28,466 bases of DNA from Pedobacter sp. UBA5917 (GTDB lineage Bacteria > Bacteroidota > Bacteroidia > Sphingobacteriales > Sphingobacteriaceae). Of the stretch, positions 22,924 to 28,466 are shown one piece after another. Numbering within the stretch: position 1 is the first letter of the stretch; every line of letters begins with the position of its first letter. Where the stretch lies: positions 1 through 28,466 of the forward strand of contig NZ_DJDT01000369.1 of assembly GCF_002432345.1 (NCBI RefSeq), written 5' to 3'. The notes beneath the pieces were generated by a model that had not been told where the DNA came from, searched no databases, and saw only the letters and a program-made list of their open reading frames with translations. The translations under genes and the position numbers were made by a program.

Positions 22924-22951
22924 AAACCACGGCATTTGCTGTGGTTTTTTT
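22924..22951 (+). terminator. Terminator hairpin after paralogue B
   Basis: AACCACGGC / GCTGTGGTT arms (one G-T pair, 4-base loop) followed by T-rich bases. It ends only 15 bases before the ATG of the MBL-fold gene at 22966. Confidence 0.75.
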
Positions 22952-22965
22952 AGCTTAATCCCAAA

Positions 22966-23865
22966 ATGGAAAGAAGAAATTTTATCAAAAATTCGGCATT
23001 GGCGATGGCCCTGCTTTCGATTTATAAAACAGATGTTTTTGCACAAAAGGAATTGTTCCGTGCCTATAATTTTAAACCGCTCCGTAATGATGTAGGTATA
23101 TTTACCGAGCAGGGCGGTACCATCGGTTGGTTAAATTCGAGCAATGGTTTTGTTGTGGTAGATGCACAGTTTCCAACCACAGCACCCCACGTGATTGAAG
23201 AATTAAAAAAACTGGGCGAAAAACCTTTTAAATACCTGATCAATACGCACCATCACGGCGACCATACTGCCGGGAACATCTCTTTTAAAGGATTGGCCGA
23301 AAAAGTGGTGGCGCACCAAAATTCGCTGGTTAACCAGAAGAGAGGAGCTGAAAAAGCAAATAATTTGGATAAACAGTTATTACCTGATACTACTTTCGGT
23401 ACAAAATGGACCGCAAAAGTAGGTAACGAAAATATCAAAGCTTATTATTATGGTTCTGGCCATACCAATGGCGATGCCGTTTATCATTTCGAACACGCCA
23501 ATATTGTACAGGTTGGCGATCTGGTTTTCAATCGCAGGTTTCCTTACATTGATAGAGAAAATGGCGCACACATCGGTAACTGGATCACTGCATTGGATAA
23601 AATCATCAACCAGTTTGATAACGATACATTGTTTATCTGGGGACATAGCCTCGATCCCGAAAAAGTAACCGGAAACAAAGCCGATGTTAAAGCTTATCAG
23701 AATTATCTTCAAAACCTGCTAACTTTTGTAGGCGGCGAAATTAAAGCGGGAAAGAGCAAAGAGGATATCCTAAAAGCGACTACCATCCCAAATGCACCCG
23801 AATGGCAGGGAGAAGGTATCCAGAGAAGTTTAACTGCTGCTTACGATGAATTGAAAGGGGCTTAA
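22966..23865 (+). CDS. Tat-exported MBL-fold metallohydrolase
   Basis: A 299-residue metallo-beta-lactamase-fold protein. Its N-terminus MERRNFIKNSALAMALLS fits a twin-arginine signal (RRNFIK, close to S/T-R-R-x-F-L-K) with cleavage probably after VFA near residue 26. Metal ligands: HHHGDH at 95-100, His 166 and Asp 170 near GSGHTNGD, Asp 185 and His 227. The layout resembles quinoprotein-relay or SoxH-like MBL proteins rather than class B beta-lactamases. Probably a periplasmic hydrolase; the substrate is unknown. No promoter was found between it and the preceding hairpin. Confidence 0.85.
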   Translation: MERRNFIKNSALAMALLSIYKTDVFAQKELFRAYNFKPLRNDVGIFTEQGGTIGWLNSSNGFVVVDAQFPTTAPHVIEELKKLGEKPFKYLINTHHHGDHTAGNISFKGLAEKVVAHQNSLVNQKRGAEKANNLDKQLLPDTTFGTKWTAKVGNENIKAYYYGSGHTNGDAVYHFEHANIVQVGDLVFNRRFPYIDRENGAHIGNWITALDKIINQFDNDTLFIWGHSLDPEKVTGNKADVKAYQNYLQNLLTFVGGEIKAGKSKEDILKATTIPNAPEWQGEGIQRSLTAAYDELKGA

Positions 23866-23885
23866 CCTCATATTCTATAAAAAAT

Positions 23886-23993
23886 CGTCATCTCGACTGG
23901 AATGCATTGGAATGGAGATATCTAACTCGAGATAGATTTAGCTTCGCTGAGTCTACGGGTTCTCAACTTCGCTACGCTCCGCTCGAAATGACG
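23886..23993. repeat. Dispersed palindromic repeat (GTCATCTCGA family)
   Basis: Outer arms CGTCAT (23886-23891) and ATGACG (23988-23993), with interior GAGATATCTAACTCGAGATAG and GCTACGCTCCGCTCGAAATG. Related copies at 26585 and 21774. Together with the flanking bases it fills the ~310-base gap between the MBL gene and cydA; no gene seen there. Confidence 0.75.
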
Positions 23994-24145
23994 GTATTTT
24001 TGGTTATCTGTGTACATCTGTGATTGAAAATGCGAATGTTCCTATAACACAATCCTCCAAATCTTTTTTCAATTTATAAACGTTCTATATTTAAAATAAT
24101 CCTTTCAACGTCATTGAATTACCGTAGGCTTTAGTGTTTAACAAC

Positions 24146-24153
24146 TATATTTG
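24146..24153 (+). promoter_or_regulatory. Candidate -7 element (TATATTTG) of cydAB
   Basis: Exact TAnnTTTG, 24 bases before the cydA ATG at 24177; no good TTG at the -33 spacing. Confidence 0.45.
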
Positions 24154-24176
24154 TTACAATTCAAAATCTACAGCTC

Positions 24177-25502
24177 ATGGATGATTTTATAGCAGCCCGT
24201 TCGCAGATGGCCTTATCATTAGGCTTTCACATTATTTTTTCGTGTATTGGCATGGTTATGCCTTTCTTTATGGCCGTATCGCATTATAAATGGCTTAAAA
24301 CGAACGATGAAGTATATAAAAACCTTACCAAGGCCTGGAGTAAAGGCGTAGCGATATTTTTTGCCACAGGTGCGGTATCGGGTACCATGTTATCGTTCGA
24401 ATTGGGTCTGCTCTGGCCAAAATTTATGGATCATGCCGGACCAATATTCGGAATGCCATTTTCGCTCGAAGGAACTGCCTTTTTTATCGAAGCAATAGCC
24501 CTTGGTTTTTTCCTTTATGGCTGGAATAAACTGAATAAATGGTTCCATTGGTTTACAGGGATGGTAGTAGGGGTGAGTGGACTGGCTTCGGGAATATTGG
24601 TGGTTGCTGCCAATGCCTGGATGAACAGTCCGGCGGGTTTTGATTTTGTAAACGGTAAATACCTTAATATCGATCCCATACAGGCCATGTTCAACAAAGC
24701 ATGGTTCAGTCAGGCTTTGCACATGTGTTTGGCTGCATTTACGGCTACAGGCTTTGCTGTGGCAGGCGTACATGCTTTAATGATCTTACGGAACAGGAAT
24801 GCAGTATTCCATTTAAAAGCCTTTAAAATAGCGGCTGTATTTGCATGTATTGCTGCTTTATTGCAACCATTAAGTGGCGATATCTCTGCAAAAGACGTTG
24901 CCAAACGCCAGCCTGCAAAACTGGCCGCCATGGAAGCATTATATAAAACCGAAAAACCCGCACCGTTATTGATTGGTGGTATTGTAAACGAGAAAGATAA
25001 AACAGTAAAGGGAGCGATCAAAATTCCCGGTGCACTAAGCTTTCTGGCGCATGGCGATTTCAAAGCAGAAGTTAAAGGTTTAGATCAGATTCCTGAAAAC
25101 GAGCATCCTCCGGTTGCGATAACACATTATGCTTTTCAGATCATGGTGGGGATCGGTACCTTACTTCTTTTGGTATCGTTAACTTATTTCTTCATTCTTT
25201 TTAAAAAGAAAGCTTTAACTGAAAAACGATGGCTGTTAAAACTGTTTGTTTTCGCAATCCCGCTTGGTTATATCGCTTTAGAAGCCGGTTGGGTGGTTAC
25301 TGAGGTTGGCCGGCAGCCATGGATTATTTATGGTATTATGCGTACTAAAGATGCGGTTACACCAATGCCGGGTATAGCTTACTCTTTTTATATCTTCTCT
25401 GCAATTTATGTTTCGCTAAGCGTTATCGTAACATTTTTACTTTACAGGCAGATTAAAATGGTACCCATACTATACAATAAAACTGAACAGAACGATAATT
25501 AA
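24177..25502 (+). CDS. cydA: Cytochrome bd-type quinol oxidase subunit I
   Basis: A 441-residue integral membrane subunit. His 18 (GFHIIF) is the counterpart of the E. coli heme b595 ligand, His 182 (QALHMC) that of the heme b558 ligand; Glu 98 and Glu 105 mark the heme/proton site and GRQPW is at 378-382. The Q-loop Lys and Glu of E. coli (K252, E257) appear as K248 and E253 in QPAKLAAMEALY, but the loop is shorter, so this is a short-Q-loop enzyme. It oxidises quinol and reduces O2 to water with high affinity. cydB follows after 57 bases. Confidence 0.93.
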   Translation: MDDFIAARSQMALSLGFHIIFSCIGMVMPFFMAVSHYKWLKTNDEVYKNLTKAWSKGVAIFFATGAVSGTMLSFELGLLWPKFMDHAGPIFGMPFSLEGTAFFIEAIALGFFLYGWNKLNKWFHWFTGMVVGVSGLASGILVVAANAWMNSPAGFDFVNGKYLNIDPIQAMFNKAWFSQALHMCLAAFTATGFAVAGVHALMILRNRNAVFHLKAFKIAAVFACIAALLQPLSGDISAKDVAKRQPAKLAAMEALYKTEKPAPLLIGGIVNEKDKTVKGAIKIPGALSFLAHGDFKAEVKGLDQIPENEHPPVAITHYAFQIMVGIGTLLLLVSLTYFFILFKKKALTEKRWLLKLFVFAIPLGYIALEAGWVVTEVGRQPWIIYGIMRTKDAVTPMPGIAYSFYIFSAIYVSLSVIVTFLLYRQIKMVPILYNKTEQNDN

Positions 25503-25559
25503 CCAAGGATTGACTTATGATCGGTGTAATCAAGTAATCTGTGTAATCACTTAAAAAAT

Positions 25560-26564
25560 ATGAAAGAAGTTGTAATTACATTTCTGTGCATGGCCATCCT
25601 GCTCTACTTTTTATTGGGTGGGGCCGATTTTGGTGCCGGTATTATCGAACTGTTTACTTCAACAAAAAACAGGAGTAAAACCCGGAAAACCATGTACCAG
25701 GCCATTGGTCCGGTTTGGGAAGCCAACCACATGTGGCTCATTATTGCCATTGTGATCCTTTTTGTGGGTTTCCCCTTTATTTATACCACAATGTCGGTTT
25801 ACCTGCATATTCCATTGGCCATTATGCTTATCGGGATTATAGCGCGGGGTACCGCTTTTGTATTTCGCCATTATGATGCTGTAAAAGATGATATGCAGTG
25901 GCTTTACAACCGCATTTTCAGGTATTCGAGCTTTGTTACCGCATTATTTCTAGGTATTATTGCTGGAAGCCTCATTTCGGGTCATATCGATCCACAGGCG
26001 ACAGATTTTTACACCGCCTATATCTCAGGGTGGTTAAACTGGTTTTCGGTGGCTGTAGGCTTCTTTACGGTTGCGCTTTGTGGTTTCCTGGCCGCCATTT
26101 ATCTTATCGGCGAAACAAAAGAAGCTCACGATAAACGCCGTTTTATTAAAAAGGCCGAATTTATGAATATAGCTGCGGTAGTTTTTGGTGCCATGGTATT
26201 TATTGCTGCACAACGTGATAAAATTCCATTGATCGATTGGGTTTTTAAAAGTACAGTTGGTTTATCAGCAATTGTTTTGGCTAGCCTATCGCTTGTTTTG
26301 TTGTGGTACCTATTAATTAAAGGCAAAACCAAGGTTTTACGCATTTTAGCGGGCTTCCAGGTAACAATGATCCTTTTGGCAATTAGTTATGCCCACTTTC
26401 CAAACTTTATCCGTTTAAAGAGCGGAGATGCGATTTCGCTATTGGAAACTGTTGGCCCAGAGAAAACCATTTATAGCCTGGGATTAGCACTTTTATTGGG
26501 GAGTGTGCTGATTTTACCTTTTTTAGGGTACTTGTTTTATAAGTTTCAGAAGAAAGAGGAGTAG
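25560..26564 (+). CDS. cydB: Cytochrome bd-type quinol oxidase subunit II
   Basis: A 334-residue membrane protein at family length, with about eight helices. Landmarks are GGADFGAGIIELF near residues 19-32, GPVWEANHMWLI near 50-61, and ARGTAFVFRHYD near 95-107, all conserved in CydB. It partners CydA in the heterodimeric oxidase. No cydX-like small ORF was recognised after it, and no cydCD transporter genes are adjacent. A long palindromic repeat follows the stop. Confidence 0.93.
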   Translation: MKEVVITFLCMAILLYFLLGGADFGAGIIELFTSTKNRSKTRKTMYQAIGPVWEANHMWLIIAIVILFVGFPFIYTTMSVYLHIPLAIMLIGIIARGTAFVFRHYDAVKDDMQWLYNRIFRYSSFVTALFLGIIAGSLISGHIDPQATDFYTAYISGWLNWFSVAVGFFTVALCGFLAAIYLIGETKEAHDKRRFIKKAEFMNIAAVVFGAMVFIAAQRDKIPLIDWVFKSTVGLSAIVLASLSLVLLWYLLIKGKTKVLRILAGFQVTMILLAISYAHFPNFIRLKSGDAISLLETVGPEKTIYSLGLALLLGSVLILPFLGYLFYKFQKKEE

Positions 26565-26584
26565 GCATCTCTGTCAATAAAAAG

Positions 26585-26672
26585 GTCGTCATCTCGACTG
26601 AAACGCAGTGGAATGGAGAGATCTATCTTGATAGATTTCTCGACTGCGTTGCACTCCGCTCGAAATGACGAC
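26585..26672. repeat. Dispersed palindromic repeat (GTCGTCATCTCGA family)
   Basis: Outer arms GTCGTCAT (26585-26592) and ATGACGAC (26665-26672), an inner ATCTATC/GATAGAT hairpin and mixed palindromic segments between. It lies between convergent cydB and the M28 peptidase gene and may act as a transcription barrier. Confidence 0.8.
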
Positions 26673-26683
26673 GCGAGAATAAC

Positions 26684-26712
26684 AAAAAAGAGCACCTGTT
26701 TCCAAGCGCTCC
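26684..26712 (-). terminator. Terminator of the M28 peptidase gene
   Basis: Minus-strand reading: GAGCGC/GTGCTC stem (one G-T pair) around a 10-base loop followed by six T. It is about 27 bases past the stop. Confidence 0.65.
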
Positions 26713-26738
26713 TTTACAAATCAATTCAAAATTTTTAT

Positions 26739-28286
26739 CTATAAACCACCTTTTCTGTTCGATTTGGTTTGAACAGGCCAGGTTGCTGGTTTACCAGTAC
26801 GTTCGTTAACTGGTAAATCGGTTGCTTTTTCGGTTGAAGTTTTTTCAGGATCTTCTGAAGCCATATAAACCATAATGGCTGCTAAAATTACATTACTTCT
26901 GATTTCGTCGAAAACCAGTTTATCGTAACTGTCGCGGTTGGTATGCCAGGTATAAGTGCCATAATCCCAGCTGGTAGAACTTAATGAATAGCCTAGTGCT
27001 CCGGCAGCTACAAATGAAGCAAAATCTGATCCACCTGCGCCCGGTGTTCCAGGGAAACTGGTTTTAATCTGGTTTTTAATGGTATCTGGTACTGCGGCCA
27101 ACCAACGGGTGATATAATCTTTTGATTTCGCAAAACCCTGTCCGCCAATGTTAACCACACGGCCTGTTCCGTTATCCTGGTTAAACAAAGCCTGCAGGTT
27201 GCCAACAATCTCGGGATGATCTTCTACAAATGCCCTCGAACCATTTAAACCTTGCTCTTCGCTTCCCCAATGACCTACCAGGATGGTACGTTTTGGGTTA
27301 GGATAGATTTTTTTTAAAATACGCATGGCTTCCATCATCAAAATGGTTCCCGAACCGTTATCTGTTGCACCACTTGCTCCATCCCACGAATCAAAATGTG
27401 CAGAAAGCATTACATATTCGTTTGGTTTTTGTGTTCCTTTTATCTCAGCGATCGTATTAAAGGTTGGTACAGCGCCTGATTTTTTCGAATCTGCCTCGAT
27501 TTTAAGCTTAGGTTTATCACCATTTAAGGCCAAGCGGTAAACCAAACCATAATCTTCGACAGATAGATCCAAAGTTGGCACTTTTGTGGTATTTGCACCA
27601 AAAATCTTATCTACACCAAAGCCTTGCGACCAGTTATTGATCACTACAGCAACTGCACCTGCATTTTCTAAAGCTACAGGAAGTGTTTTGGCCGTTAAAC
27701 CGGTTTTGGCCAGACTGGCTGTCCAAGCTTTTGCAGCTTCTGCTTTTTCTTTTTTAAACTTTTCGAAAAGATCTTTTGTAGCAAATTCTTCCCAGTTTTT
27801 TTCTGGCCGGCCAGAAAGCTGGTTCATCGAAATGAGTACAATTTTACCTTTTACATTAGGTAACCATTTCTGAAAGGAAACCGAATCGGTAATTGTTGGA
27901 AGAATAATCGCCTCTGCATTAATGGCTTTTCCATTGGTAGATGGGCTCCAGGCCAGTTGTGTGCCTTCTAAAGTACGTACCCGCGGACTTATCAGATCGA
28001 TATGGGTAATGCCACGTTCCCAGCCGGCCCATTCACCCCATTTTTCGTTCTTGGCAGAGATACCCCAGTCGCTGTACTTTTTTACTGCCCAATCGTTAGC
28101 CTGTTTCATTTGCGGTGAGCCAACCAAACGCGGACCAACAACATCAAGCAATTCGTGAGCAAGTTTCTCTAACTGAGAGTTTTCATTTACTTCTTTAACA
28201 ATATTATCGATTACTTTCCTGTCTTGAGCAAAAACACTCGCCGAAGCACACAGGAATAGTGCAGAAAATAGTAGTTTTTTATTCAT
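26739..28286 (-). CDS. Secreted M28-family metallopeptidase
   Basis: A 515-residue peptidase with a signal peptide (residues 1-20, cleavage after SVFA). Residues about 120-260 contain a PA-like insertion, and the M28 core follows: His 297 and Asp 309 in AHFDSWDGASGATDN, the Glu pair 343-344 in GSEEQGLNG, Asp 371 in FNQDNGTG and His 448 in YTWHTN, all in the order of co-catalytic Zn ligands in M28 aminopeptidases. It probably cleaves peptides or dipeptides in the periplasm or outside; specificity not readable. A monocistronic gene with a dispersed repeat and terminator downstream. Confidence 0.92.
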   Translation of the reverse strand: MNKKLLFSALFLCASASVFAQDRKVIDNIVKEVNENSQLEKLAHELLDVVGPRLVGSPQMKQANDWAVKKYSDWGISAKNEKWGEWAGWERGITHIDLISPRVRTLEGTQLAWSPSTNGKAINAEAIILPTITDSVSFQKWLPNVKGKIVLISMNQLSGRPEKNWEEFATKDLFEKFKKEKAEAAKAWTASLAKTGLTAKTLPVALENAGAVAVVINNWSQGFGVDKIFGANTTKVPTLDLSVEDYGLVYRLALNGDKPKLKIEADSKKSGAVPTFNTIAEIKGTQKPNEYVMLSAHFDSWDGASGATDNGSGTILMMEAMRILKKIYPNPKRTILVGHWGSEEQGLNGSRAFVEDHPEIVGNLQALFNQDNGTGRVVNIGGQGFAKSKDYITRWLAAVPDTIKNQIKTSFPGTPGAGGSDFASFVAAGALGYSLSSTSWDYGTYTWHTNRDSYDKLVFDEIRSNVILAAIMVYMASEDPEKTSTEKATDLPVNERTGKPATWPVQTKSNRKGGL

Positions 28287-28412
28287 AATTAGTTAGGGTT
28301 GATTATTTGATGCGCTAATTTATGAAATGGAGAGTAGGATTGAGGGATGTTAATGGAAATGTTGCAGGAGCAGGTACAGAGTCTCTATCATAAACCTAGT
28401 TTCTCAATATTT

Positions 28413-28466
28413 TGTCACGTTGAGCCTGTCGAAACGTCTTACATGGTGTTATGGCAGGTCCTTCGA
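28413..28466. repeat. Partial dispersed repeat at the right window edge
   Basis: TGTCACGTTGAGCCTGTCGA, about 22 other bases, then GGTCCTTCGA at the edge. The terminal TTCGA hints at the start of a complementary arm; the rest lies outside the window. Confidence 0.4.

Overview
The window looks like chromosomal DNA of a Sphingobacteriaceae-type Bacteroidetes, most like Pedobacter. The evidence is AT-rich spacers, promoters of the TAnnTTTG type with an upstream TTG/TTTG, few Shine-Dalgarno sites, and Bacteroidetes-type families: long NusB, DUF1573 lipoprotein, DUF3276 PUR-type protein, DUF5362, DUF5522 and an M28 peptidase. Genus is inferred from recall of these families, not from a search. I saw no rRNA, tRNA or CRISPR.

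Layout. 1-1030: the 3' end of an MgtE magnesium transporter and a HAD phosphatase. 1400-5430: ychF (-), a DUF5362 membrane protein (+), a PUR-alpha-like protein (-) and an ABC exporter (-) with a degenerate Walker B. 6012-10632: a rightward housekeeping cluster of Leu/Phe/Val dehydrogenase, nusB, DUF1573 lipoprotein, yajC, then after a terminator a YbbR protein and coaE. 10637-12038: a metallo-beta-lactamase-fold nuclease-like protein whose start region is duplicated 95 bp upstream, then a 47-residue Cys-rich DUF5522 protein. 12143-14913: leftward Uma2 endonuclease-like gene and a methyltransferase-PAP2-ZIP operon. 15230-17892: phosphoglucosamine mutase-like gene and an IscS-type cysteine desulfurase.

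18369-21228 (-) is the highlight: a two-gene operon for a Family 2A encapsulin (SrpI-type HK97-fold shell) followed, with a 20-nt overlap, by a SufS-type cysteine desulfurase with a ~247-residue low-complexity N-terminal extension, the presumed shell-loading domain. Such particles are linked to sulfur storage. It converges on the IscS-type gene, so two desulfurase classes lie side by side with a copied terminator-like hairpin between them.

21524-22889 is an accessory patch. Two 67-residue paralogous small proteins flank a REP-associated (Y1/HUH) transposase gene broken by one in-frame TAA, and hairpins of opposite orientation lie on each side of that gene. 22966-28286 holds a Tat-exported MBL-fold protein, cydAB (bd-type quinol oxidase) and a secreted M28 metallopeptidase (-).

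Spacers carry several dispersed repeat families: long GTCATT(T/G)CGAG palindromes at 1087, 21774, 23886 and 26585, relatives at 11701 and 28413, a second family at 5636 and 18182, and short-period degenerate repeats at 2516, 11749 and 12840.
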